Shown: piece after piece, positions 17,817 through 24,578 of the stretch
Numbering within the stretch: the stretch's first letter is position 1
Layout: the number at the start of each line of letters is the position of its first letter
DNA from: an uncultured Prevotellaceae bacterium
Lineage (GTDB): Bacteria > Bacteroidota > Bacteroidia > Bacteroidales > Bacteroidaceae
Assembly: GCA_902794405.1 (NCBI GenBank)
Contig: CADBHI010000045.1
Span: forward strand, 1-38,111
Length of the DNA stretch: 38,111 nt
Direction: 5' to 3'
Program-made: the position numbers and the translations under genes
The notes under the pieces: generated by a model
Told to the model about the DNA's origin: nothing
Databases searched by the model: none
What the model saw: only the letters and a program-made list of their open reading frames with translations

Positions 17817-20225
17817 ATGAAGAAACTCAATAGTATATGGATTGGCGCAATTGCAGCCTTGGCAACGATATTGGTTGGGTGTACCCTGTATCTTGACGAA
17901 CCGGAACCGATTCCTGAAGAAGAGAAAGGTGTAGGTTCTGAATACCATGAAAAAAATGATACGGTCGATGTGACGTATCAGTTTAACGATGGGGTAAAAA
18001 TCCTGTCAAGAAGATTGCAAGATGCATACCTGGCTCAGGTTCAGGATTCTGTCTTGTACTTCTACGACACCATGCCAGTTGAGGAAAGACCAGTGGTTGG
18101 AGAGGGTCTGTATAGCGAGAATACCGTGCAGATTCCCCTTGGATTGTGCAATACGGTTCTTTCTGTCACTAATGAGAATGGACTGATAAAGGTGGTGACC
18201 CAACCTGCAGACCTTGGAAAGATCTTCAAGAAGCTGGTTCTTAATATTGACAGGTATGTCGACATCGAAAAGGGCTACATCGTGGACTCCGTTCCTGATG
18301 TTGACTCTTCGTTGATCAGTTCGCCTGAAGCCCGACAGGAGTTTTTAGATTACCGTGCACGTCGGGATAGAGACTGGACGACGAGAGCAGAGGAATCTGA
18401 TGGTGCTGACGACGTCGACGAAGAGTCGAGTTGGGGAGTTAGCTTTGATACTCGGAAAATCACAAAAGAATCTGCTAAAGTCGCTGAAGGAGTATCAGGT
18501 TTGGCTGAGATGATGGATTTACCCCTCATCCCAGAGAAAGTACGTAGTAAGCTGAATAAGGTGGCCAAGGCCCCCAAGAAGTTCAAGATATCCCCTTCTT
18601 TCCTAAAGAATAGTAGTGCTGAGGTAAAATGGTATGCAAAAGGCGACATTTCCAGGAAACACACCAACCATGTCAGTATTGTAATTGACTCTGACAATGA
18701 CTACGTCAAGTTTGTCAACGAGGAAGAAACTACTTGGGAAGTAGGTGTTGAAGTTGGTGTCAATGCAGGTCCTAAGATTAATAATGAGACATTCCAGCCC
18801 GGAAAGATACTTCTCGACAAGACCTTATATAAGTCAAAACCCAGTCTTAAGCTCGAACAGGACGTCGAAGGACCCGATGTGGTCATCCCTGTCTGGGGAC
18901 CATTAAGTATCATTCTTGAGACGAGCTTTACCGTTTGTTTCGAGGTTGAAGCATGCGGAAAGATTGTTGTCCAGCGTGTAACACGAAAGGTTACTGGTAC
19001 GGAAGTACGGAATGGAAAGCCCCAGAATATTGACGACGAAGGAAAGAAGAGCTCTACCAGCGTCAAGGAAGCCAGTATCTCAGGTTCTGCAAAACTTGAG
19101 CTGGAATTCTCGGCAGGTATCGGTCTGCGTATCGGTAAGGGTTTGACTATCGATGTCACCTTAAACGGCTTTATCCAGGGCGGTGCCCAAGTAAAGGCCT
19201 ATAAGAACTTTATTGAAGAGTCTGACGATAATGTCTTGCAAGTTACCCATGATAATTACTTACGCTTCTATGTTAACGTAGGTCTGAAACTGGGTATACG
19301 TATCAAGGCATTCTTCTTCACCGCCTATGAAAACAAATTCAAACTAAAGTCATGGCCACTGGTAGACGAGAAATACACCTTCTATCCACAGATAGACACC
19401 AAGTACAGTAACGTGAAATTAGATGAGGAAGCAGAAGAATTCAAAGACGGTCCAGGTGGGTTCGTAGAAGCGGTGGAGGGCTTCTGGTACACCCAGAAGT
19501 TCAGCAAAATGGGACTATTTGCTTCTATCGGAAGTAACGACAAGATGAAGCCCTTCATCAAGGTTTACGAGGGTCGTCATGGCAAGGAACAGATAGGTGA
19601 AGACATCTATTGTGAGGAAGCCATGGCAGGCGATTATACGACCTACACCTTGTCATCCAGTACGGACAAAGAGTATAAGTACCATATTACAGGTCTCAAG
19701 GACGATGAACTATATCGCCTGGTACCCTGCATCGACTACGACGGCGTCACGCTGGAATACAAGAACGATGCAGAATACTTCTCCTCCATAAAACCATACA
19801 TTGCTTTGGCTGATATTGGCGGAGAGCCACCCGTAGAGCAGCTATATGGAAATAACGAAGGATGGTCCATCAATCCTTACAGATACTTTATCGTATGCTA
19901 TCCTAACGTATATGGAAGTGCATTCATCAAGAAGTGGGGATTACATATTAAGGTATTCAACAGCAAGGGTAAGGCAATCCTCAACAAGCGATTCCCTGTG
20001 AGTGCTACTGGCTGGCATCTCTATACTATTGGTCTCAACATGTACACCTCTGTCAAGAATCCTAAAGTAGAGATCAGACCCTACGCCTATGTCTATAAGG
20101 ATGCGACGGAATCCGAGCTCAGGTATTATGACAAAGAAAAGCATACCTTAACATTGAGTGATTCAAAGGGTGTTATTAGTGACATTGAAGGAATTGAAAC
20201 TGTCATAAAGGTCGATAGTCAATAA
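17817..20225 (+). CDS. Large lipoprotein of unknown function, last gene of the surface operon
   Basis: 802 residues. The N-terminus KKLNSIWIGAIAALATILVG followed by Cys is a lipoprotein signal with lipobox LVGC, then an acidic tether (EPEPIPEEEK). The middle (residues about 265-520) is beta-rich with paired strands such as VEVGVNAGPKI, FTVCFEVEACGKIVVQRV, SAGIGLRIGKGLTIDVTLNGF and FYVNVGLKLGIRIKAFFF, similar in style to the AGIVYAKGAFAYGFDLV and LGVRIRLWF segments of the giant operon protein. This suggests a shared beta-sheet repeat fold. No catalytic motif was seen. It ends 20 nt before a strong terminator, which closes the operon. Confidence 0.65.
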   Translation: MKKLNSIWIGAIAALATILVGCTLYLDEPEPIPEEEKGVGSEYHEKNDTVDVTYQFNDGVKILSRRLQDAYLAQVQDSVLYFYDTMPVEERPVVGEGLYSENTVQIPLGLCNTVLSVTNENGLIKVVTQPADLGKIFKKLVLNIDRYVDIEKGYIVDSVPDVDSSLISSPEARQEFLDYRARRDRDWTTRAEESDGADDVDEESSWGVSFDTRKITKESAKVAEGVSGLAEMMDLPLIPEKVRSKLNKVAKAPKKFKISPSFLKNSSAEVKWYAKGDISRKHTNHVSIVIDSDNDYVKFVNEEETTWEVGVEVGVNAGPKINNETFQPGKILLDKTLYKSKPSLKLEQDVEGPDVVIPVWGPLSIILETSFTVCFEVEACGKIVVQRVTRKVTGTEVRNGKPQNIDDEGKKSSTSVKEASISGSAKLELEFSAGIGLRIGKGLTIDVTLNGFIQGGAQVKAYKNFIEESDDNVLQVTHDNYLRFYVNVGLKLGIRIKAFFFTAYENKFKLKSWPLVDEKYTFYPQIDTKYSNVKLDEEAEEFKDGPGGFVEAVEGFWYTQKFSKMGLFASIGSNDKMKPFIKVYEGRHGKEQIGEDIYCEEAMAGDYTTYTLSSSTDKEYKYHITGLKDDELYRLVPCIDYDGVTLEYKNDAEYFSSIKPYIALADIGGEPPVEQLYGNNEGWSINPYRYFIVCYPNVYGSAFIKKWGLHIKVFNSKGKAILNKRFPVSATGWHLYTIGLNMYTSVKNPKVEIRPYAYVYKDATESELRYYDKEKHTLTLSDSKGVISDIEGIETVIKVDSQ

Positions 20226-20245
20226 TGCCAAGATTCATTCATTAA

Positions 20246-20277
20246 AAGTGCGCACATAGCTGCGCACTTCCCCTTTA
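20246..20277 (+). terminator. Terminator of the surface-protein operon
   Basis: A perfect 9-bp stem AAGTGCGCA (20246-20254) pairs with TGCGCACTT (20261-20269), with a 6-nt loop and a following CCCCTTTATT tail. It lies 20 nt after the stop of the 802-aa lipoprotein. Confidence 0.8.
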
Positions 20278-20291
20278 TTCCATATCCAAAG

Positions 20292-20330
20292 CAGGGACTT
20301 TCCACGTTTTCAACACGTAGGAAGTTCCTG
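20292..20330. other. Imperfect hairpin downstream of the operon terminator
   Basis: CAGGGACTTTCC (20292-20303) can pair with AGGAAGTTCCTG (20319-20330) with about two mismatches, extended by ACGT/ACGT around a short loop. It contains the AAGTTCC core that recurs in the palindromes to the right. Role unknown. Confidence 0.45.
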
Positions 20331-20392
20331 TCGGTTATTCGGTGGTATTACGCGGTCGCCTCATGATTTTATTCTCAAATATTATTTTTGCA

Positions 20393-20400
20393 AAAATGGC
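20393..20400 (+). promoter_or_regulatory. Possible -7 box (TATTTTTG) entering the palindrome cluster
   Basis: TATTTTTG followed by C matches the TAnnTTTG element. No clear -33 element is seen. If active it would transcribe the hairpin-rich non-coding stretch 20410-20800. Confidence 0.3.
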
Positions 20401-20450
20401 AAAAGTTCCACTTTTTTGTCTAAGCTACTGTACCACTGATAGTTGCTGAG

Positions 20451-20795
20451 GTGGAACTTATTTTCAAAGTTCCACTTTTCGGGCTCATTTTTGGCCATTT
20501 TTAGTAAAAAATGCCGCCATCGGGCGGTTGTCCGTCACCGTTTACCCCGGCCGGACGACGGTGATGATGCCGTCGAAGGAAGAGAAGGTTCCGCAATTGA
20601 GAAAGTAAAACAAGTTGTTTTACTTCAGTTTACTCCGGGCAAAGCATCATTTTGCCAGCCATTTAGCAAGGTAAAACAACTTGTTTTACTTTTGTATGAT
20701 TAGCTGAATCCCCTGTTTTTATCGGCCTTTCAGCGTGGTTTGGGCGGGGCAAAAAACGAGGTGGAACTTAGTGGAACTTTGAAAATAAGTTCCAC
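20451..20795. repeat. MITE-like palindrome cluster with 25-bp terminal inverted repeats
   Basis: The 25 bases at 20451-20475 (GTGGAACTTATTTTC... AAAGTTCCAC) are the exact reverse complement of 20771-20795, and each copy is itself nearly palindromic. Between them lie three GC-rich hairpins (CCGCCATCGGGCGG at 20512-20525, then GTCCG/CGGAC and GACGG/CCGTC to about 20576) and two near-identical 19-bp palindromes, GTAAAACAAGTTGTTTTAC (20605-20623) and GTAAAACAACTTGTTTTAC (20671-20689). Extra GTGGAACTT copies sit at 20761 and (inverted) near 20404. No convincing gene is inside. It could be a non-autonomous transposable element, a REP-like repeat or a structured RNA gene. No target duplication was recognised. 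Confidence 0.6.
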
Positions 20796-20960
20796 GTCTG
20801 TAATTATCTAATAATTAGTTGATTAGACGTAAAAGTGAAACTTTGACGTTTTTTTATATTTTGTATTTGTGCTCTATGTGGATAAGTTCGAAACGCTTAT
20901 CACTTGTCACCTCTTGACACCCTTCCTCACGGAGTAAATAGTAAAAAAGTTGGGGATTTG

Positions 20961-20992
20961 TTTGCACGGATGGGAAATTCTGATTACTTTTG
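20961..20992 (+). promoter_or_regulatory. Promoter of the 77-aa gene
   Basis: -33 TTTG (20961-20964), 20-nt spacer, -7 TACTTTTG (20985-20992), a full match to the Bacteroidetes consensus. The transcription start would be near 21000, about 12 nt before ATG 21012, which rules out the longer in-frame start at 20904. Confidence 0.75.
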
Positions 20993-21011
20993 CAGCAAAT
21001 TTCAGAAGAAG

Positions 21012-21245
21012 ATGGAAAAGAAACTTTTTGCCTTGAAAAAACTGCTGTCGGCAGTGGAGAAGGTGACTGATGAAGTGGCTTTGCCGCAGCTGAAGGAGCT
21101 GTTGCATAAGCCTGACCGTAAGACGCTCGATAGGTTGTCGCTGTTAGCGGGGTTCCAGGACTGGGACTCGTTCCAGGATGCGTTGCACGGCGATGTAAGT
21201 GCTAACGAGAATTATAGCATAAAAAAAGGCTCAACCGAGGGTTGA
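21012..21245 (+). CDS. Small protein of unknown function (77 aa)
   Basis: Starts at ATG 21012, chosen because the promoter -7 box lies just upstream. The product is a predicted soluble, mostly helical protein opening EKKLFALKKLLSAVEKVTDE with a conserved-looking LAGFQDWDSFQDALHGD segment. There is no signal peptide, membrane segment or known motif. Its stop codon falls inside the second arm of a terminator hairpin, so the last few residues (KKGSTEG) are encoded by the hairpin. It is convergent with the L19 gene and shares its terminator. Family not recognised. The promoter quality argues that it is a real gene. Confidence 0.6.
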   Translation: MEKKLFALKKLLSAVEKVTDEVALPQLKELLHKPDRKTLDRLSLLAGFQDWDSFQDALHGDVSANENYSIKKGSTEG

Positions 21246-21254
21246 GCTTTTTTT
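21221..21254. terminator. Bidirectional terminator between the 77-aa gene and rplS
   Basis: GGCTCAACC and GGTTGAGC form an 8-bp stem (21229-21236 with 21240-21247) with a short loop. The stem is flanked by seven A on the left and seven T on the right, so it can terminate transcription from either side. Confidence 0.85.
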
Positions 21255-21265
21255 GTCGTACTGAA

Positions 21266-21597
21266 TTATTCAGCGGTAGCAACGGGACGACGCTTCTCCT
21301 TGATACGAGCAGCCTTACCAGTGAGCTTGCGCAGATAGTAAAGCTTAGCGCGACGAACCTTACCAACCTTGTTCACCTCGATAGAATCGATGTTCGGCGA
21401 CTCGATGGGGAAGATACGCTCAACACCCACGGTGCCCGACATCTTGCGGACGGTGAAACGCTTCTTGTCACCATGGCCACAGATCTTGATGACTACGCCA
21501 CGGTTTTGTAAGCGACAGTAATAGTGTCACCAGCCTTGAACTCTGGGAACTTCTTGCCGGTTGCAAATGCTTCTTCAGCAACTTTAATTAAATCCAT
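21266..21597 (-). pseudogene. rplS: 50S ribosomal protein L19, frameshifted by an apparent internal deletion
   Basis: On the minus strand ATG 21597-21595 opens MDLIKVAEEAFATGKKFPEF and continues [12 protein letters not shown], then hits TAG. Another frame resumes with [20 protein letters not shown] and runs through [36 protein letters not shown] to TAA at 21266. The normal family sequence has about 12 residues (of the type IVEGNKERIQxY) between the two parts. Counting from the Tyr codon to the Arg codon gives 5 nt where about 39 are expected, so about 34 nt are missing at 21503-21507 and the frame is lost. L19 sits at the 30S-50S interface and is normally a single-copy, highly conserved gene, so an assembly error is a serious alternative to a real mutation. 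Confidence 0.8.
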
Positions 21598-21693
21598 TGT
21601 ACTTTATAAAGTAATTAAATTTGTTGTATCGTTCCTACGCAACATAACAGGCAACTCGTGACTTCCTGCCAGCGATTACGCGGAAAGCGGGTG

Positions 21694-21725
21694 CAAAGGT
21701 ACAAATAAGTGAGCAAAAAACCAAA
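21694..21725 (-). promoter_or_regulatory. Promoter of rplS
   Basis: Read on the minus strand: -33 TTTG (21725-21722), 20-nt spacer, -7 TACCTTTG (21701-21694) followed by CACCC. The leader to the rplS ATG is about 90 nt. No gene is seen between this promoter and the upstream lyase gene. Confidence 0.7.
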
Positions 21726-21842
21726 TAAAAGAGAGACTTTTTTCGTTTTTTCGAACGAGAGTACCTTAGAACGCGGTTCAGAAGTACAGAAAAGTGAAAT
21801 ATTAGCTGCCGCTGGGCGCAAATTCTTTAGCTATTGATAGTA

Positions 21843-23198
21843 TCAGTAAGAATTCACGAGGACTTTCTTTCCGTTGATGATATAGATTCCCTTTTTTAAT
21901 TGACCATTCTTGCCTTGCAAGCGTCCTTCGGCCGAGCGGACCATTGGCCATTGATCATTGACCGCTGACCATTGACCATTATCCACTCGGCGGCCTTGGA
22001 GATCGTAGACTGAATGGTAAATTTGTAAATTGTCCAATTGTCCAATCTCATGGATTCCCGATGGGGCGCCCACGGTCTTGCTTGTCGGTCGCTGGTCAGC
22101 GAGTGCTTGCACTTGGTCGGCGGTGAGAGCGGTGTTGTAGATGCGTAGGTTGTCCATGTAGGTGTTGGTCATGTAGGCATCGCCAGTGAATGGTGAGCGC
22201 CCCAGCCAGTTGTCCTTCAGTTGATAGCCGAAGGTAGTGGGCTTGAGTGAGATGGTGTCATATAGGCAAAGAGGTCGTCGCCCTGATTCCAGGCCACCTT
22301 CGCCACGTCGAGCATCACACCGAGCGACATCGATGAGTGACCGGCGTCGCGTCCACTTCTCAAGCTTGCTCTCGTATGTCGTCACCACGAAGTTACCCAT
22401 AAACTCCGTCAGGCCGTCGTTTTTGATGGGCACTTCGGTTCGTGGATGGCTGAACGTTCCGCATTGGTCGTACTTGATGTAAGACATCCCCTGATTATAG
22501 ATGAACACATCGTCACAGAGTATGCCGATGCTGATGACGCATAGGGCGTTGCATAGCCCCCAGTTGCTCCAGTAGTGACCGGGAGCCTGCCACCATTTGC
22601 CTGCATTCTCCCATGTGCCGTTGCGACCACGCAAGAATCCTATAGAGGTGGGATACCAAACGGTGAGCATCCACCGCTTGAACTCCTCGAAGTCCTCGCG
22701 GCTCCAGCCCTCGTAGTCGCGCATCAGCTCTGCGGCCTGCGCAAACTGATAGCCATAGAGACCAGCGGCGAGGGCATAGTTGCTATCACCGCCGATGCCT
22801 TTCGTTGTCCGTGCCCACTGCATGAGGATACGTACGGCAGCATTCGCATTGGCTTTCGTACCTGCAATCTTCCAGCGTAGCGCGTTCTGGAAGGCCATCG
22901 CCGCTCCGCGGGCTGCATTCATATAGTTCTCGCCATTGCCCCCGCCACGAACGATGATTTCCGTGGGGTACGTCTGTACGCCGCTTTGGCTGTACTCCGA
23001 TGCCGTCAGCTTTTGCCAGGCTTGCTTCACTTTATTGTTGCCAGCCGCCAGCTGTGCCTTCACGCGGTCGAAGTCCTCCTGCGTATGCAGTCCACCGGGG
23101 TGGATGAAGCCGCGGTCGGTATCATACTTGGTTGTCTGTGCCACAACCTGTCCCACCATCAGCAGGAGCAGCCCAACGATTGCCTTGATCTTTTTCAT
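21843..23198 (-). pseudogene. Alginate-lyase-type polysaccharide lyase with LamG remnant and T9SS tail, internally damaged
   Basis: The open frame reads 451 residues. It has a signal peptide (KKIKAIVGLLLLMVGQVVAQ), then an alginate_lyase-superfamily (alpha/alpha toroid) region of about 250 residues (FIHPGGLHTQEDFDRVK, NALRWKIAGTKANANAAV, GRNGTWENAGKWWQAPGHYW). Near 22349 the frame slips: after EKWTR the alternative frame reads DAGHSSMSLGVMLDVAKVAW then NQGDDLFAY, the expected lyase sequence, which fits loss of 2 nt (one CG of CGCG). At about 22258-22266 that sequence is joined to the last third of a LamG domain (NWLGRSPFTGDAYM, DNLRIYNTALTADQVQAL), so the lyase C-terminal part and most of LamG are missing. 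The tail (VYDLQGRRV, LKKGIYIINGKKVLV) is a T9SS sorting domain. The intact enzyme would be a surface uronate-polysaccharide lyase. Confidence 0.7.
21939..22047. repeat. Short tandem repeats inside the T9SS tail coding region
   Basis: Positions 21939-21984 hold several copies of a TGACCATT unit with variants (GGCCATT, GATCATT), read on the minus strand as NGQWSAVNDQWPMV. Positions 22021-22047 hold two copies of AATTGTCC. The insert separates the conserved GRRV and GIYII parts of the sorting domain without breaking the frame. Confidence 0.6.
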
Positions 23199-23605
23199 AC
23201 GTTACTTATAGTTTTTTGTTTTCCTGCTGCAAAATTACTTTTTTTTCCGCATATACACGTGAGGTTTGCAAAGAATTTCCCAAATTGCTTCCTATTACAA
23301 TTATTTTTTCGTAACTTTGGAAGAATTTGCAGGATTTCTTTATATAAGGCGATGCAGAGGATTGAGAAATTCTGGGGTTCTTGCTTAGGCAAGCGGCAAA
23401 GCCGAGCGGCGATTTGGAGACCGTACTATTTTTGTGAGTATCAAGACTGTAGGGAACGATGATGTTATTACGTGCAAGATAGCGTAAATCGCTGATATTG
23501 CGTTGGTTTGCGTTTATCTGCGCTTTTGAGATATATTTTGGCATATTTTGCACGGCTGGGGACGCTTTGAGAATTTATAATTTTGCACCCAAAACTCAGA
23601 AGCGT
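23199..23605. other. Intergenic stretch with dispersed repeat, no convincing gene
   Basis: It contains the lyase promoter on the minus strand, a possible rightward -7 box TAACTTTG (23312-23319) and another TAATTTTG (23578-23585) just before the integrase remnant. A repeat copy AAGCGGCAAAGCCGAGCGG followed by CGATTT (23391-23415) recurs at 24037-24063. Minus-strand frames here read as low-complexity and are judged non-coding. Confidence 0.4.
23230..23237 (-). promoter_or_regulatory. -7 box of the lyase gene promoter
   Basis: On the minus strand the bases read TAATTTTG followed by CAGCAGG, a good TAnnTTTG element about 31 nt upstream of the lyase ATG. A correctly spaced -33 TTTG was not found. 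Confidence 0.5.
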
Positions 23606-23821
23606 ATGAAAAATGTGATTAAGAGAGAGCAATGCAAGCTTGCTTGCGGATTGCTGAACGTGAACATTTTATCCAAAGTAAGCAAATTCAAGGTATTGCT
23701 CTACCTTAAAAAGAGCGGATTGGACAAGCAGGGGAAAGCACCTATCATTGGACGTATTACCCTCAATCGCTCGAACTTGTTTGCTTGCCAGAGCAAGAAC
23801 TTAATGGCACAGTTCTCCTGA
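23606..23821 (+). pseudogene. Tyrosine integrase N-terminal remnant
   Basis: From ATG 23606 the frame gives KFKVLLYLKKSGLDKQGKAP and IIGRITLNR, then AQFS, which matches the N-terminal arm-binding (SAM-like) region of Bacteroidetes conjugative-element and phage integrases. Between GRITLNR and AQFS there is an extra SNLFACQSKNL segment from a dispersed palindromic repeat. A TGA at 23819-23821 stands where the family usually has Cys before KLS. After it the frame continues with KLSCNPKL and joins MobA sequence. The catalytic domain (Arg-His-Arg-Tyr) is absent, so this is a dead fragment. Confidence 0.65.
23770..23800. repeat. Dispersed palindromic repeat, copy 1 (also 37617-37648)
   Basis: CTCGAACTTGTTTGCTTG then CCAGAGCAAGAAC, partly palindromic (CTTG...CAAG, GTT...AAC). 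A diverged copy, CTCGAACTTGTTCGCTTG then GCTCGTCCAAGAAC, lies at 37617-37648. Copy 1 sits in frame inside the integrase remnant. Confidence 0.5.
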
Positions 23822-24259
23822 AAGTTGTCATGCAATCCCAAATTGGATCCGGCAACAAACCACTATTCAGTGAACTTCAGTAGTGAAGAAGATATGCGCT
23901 TTCTAAAGATGTTTGACCGTTTTGGTATGATAAGTAAGTCCGCTTTCATCAAGGCACGAATCTTTGGCGAGCCATTCCATGTGGTAGCTTTCGACAAGAG
24001 TCAGCATGAATATTATGTCAAGTTCTTTGCTGTGCAAAGCGGCAAGGCCGAGCGGAGCGATTTTCATGCTCAGTTCCGCATGGTTGGAAACAACTACAAC
24101 CAGACATTGAAGGAACTGAAGAGCCACTTCTCAGAGCGCAGAACCGTAGCATTAGTGTACAAGTTAGAGAAGTATATGATGCAGTTAGTGCAGATTATGC
24201 ATGAGGTCGTAGAACTAACAAACAGGTATGAAAATCATCGAATTGGCAAGGATAATTGA
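23822..24259 (+). pseudogene. MobA/BmgB-type mobilization protein N-terminal remnant fused to the integrase remnant
   Basis: Directly after the TGA at 23819-23821 the same frame reads KLSCNPKLDPATNHYSVNFS. From NHYSVNF on it resembles the Bacteroidetes mobilization accessory protein (RYSVNF then FLKMFDRFGMISKSAFIKAR, FGEPF, FHAQFRMVGNNYNQTLKELK, YKLEKYMMQL). These are ribbon-helix-helix-like relaxosome proteins normally encoded with a MobB relaxase. The open part starts at ATG 23825 and spans 144 codons. An insert of about 10 residues (VQSGKAERSD) interrupts the conserved stretch before FHAQFR. No relaxase follows. It is best read as a deletion-fused remnant of a mobilizable element lying immediately before the defence block. 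The short frame might still be translated. Confidence 0.6.
24037..24063. repeat. Dispersed repeat, copy in mobA remnant (also 23391-23415)
   Basis: AAGCGGCAAGGCCGAGCGG then AGCGATTT. The copy at 23391-23415 differs by one base and a 2-nt gap. Here it encodes the extra SGKAERS segment of the MobA-like frame. Confidence 0.55.
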
Positions 24260-24298
24260 ATATAAACACATTTTTTTAACTCAGAATTACCACTTTTT

Positions 24299-24315
24299 TA
24301 CTTAACGGACATTGA
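24299..24315. repeat. Left copy of a 17-nt direct repeat flanking the defence block
   Basis: TACTTAACGGACATTGA. The right copy, TACTTAACAGACATTGA, is at 36994-37010; both follow a run of T. They lie just before the first and just after the last gene of the defence string. They may be attachment sites or a duplicated target, or chance. Confidence 0.4.
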
Positions 24316-24332
24316 CTTTGAGATTTTTTGTG

Positions 24333-24340
24333 TATATTTG
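24333..24340 (+). promoter_or_regulatory. -7 box (TATATTTG) of the defence operon
   Basis: TATATTTG followed by TAG is a good TAnnTTTG element, with an ATTG at 24311-24314 (18 nt upstream) as the possible -33. It lies 22 nt before ATG 24363 and fixes that start over the longer upstream frame. It overlaps the area next to the 17-nt repeat. Confidence 0.6.
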
Positions 24341-24362
24341 TAGCCAAATTATTAGCATACGG

Positions 24363-24572
24363 ATGGAACGTAAAAGAATAAACCGCCTAAAAGTGGTACT
24401 TGCAGAGAAAGGAATGACCAACAAGCAATTGTCGAAAATCCTTGACAAAGACCCTGCGGTTATATCTAAATGGGTGACAAACGCCGCCCAACCTAATGTA
24501 GAGATGTTCATCCGACTGGCACAGATTCTTAGTGTCAGCGTGGATGACTTATTATGGACTGAGAAAGAATAG
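24363..24572 (+). CDS. Xre/Cro-family HTH regulator (C-protein-like)
   Basis: 69 residues from ATG 24363, just after the -7 box. It is a single HTH_3 domain: KGMTNKQLSKILDKDPAVIS forms the helix-turn-helix, followed by KWVTNAAQPNVEMFIRLAQI and VSVDDLL. Small Cro-like proteins in front of a methyltransferase are typical controller (C) proteins that time modification and restriction gene expression. The methyltransferase gene starts 6 nt after its stop, which supports this role. Candidate binding sites (inverted CTACTAT/ATAGTAG and repeated GGGTAACT) lie in the gap 27308-27389, but no matching site was seen at its own promoter. Confidence 0.8.
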   Translation: MERKRINRLKVVLAEKGMTNKQLSKILDKDPAVISKWVTNAAQPNVEMFIRLAQILSVSVDDLLWTEKE

Positions 24573-24578
24573 GGAATT

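Noticed and set aside
20443-20703. 86-codon rightward frame in the palindrome cluster
   Set aside because: It is made almost wholly of the inverted repeats and GC-rich hairpins, has no family signal and would encode palindromes.
20904-21011. N-terminal extension of the 77-aa protein
   Set aside because: The promoter -33 and -7 boxes lie inside this stretch, so it cannot be translated from that transcript.
21242-21511. 89-codon rightward frame opposite rplS
   Set aside because: It is antisense to the conserved L19 coding sequence, which explains its openness.
23206-23553. 115-codon minus-strand frame upstream of the lyase gene
   Set aside because: It overlaps the lyase promoter and a dispersed repeat and has no domain signal; probably repeat-derived.
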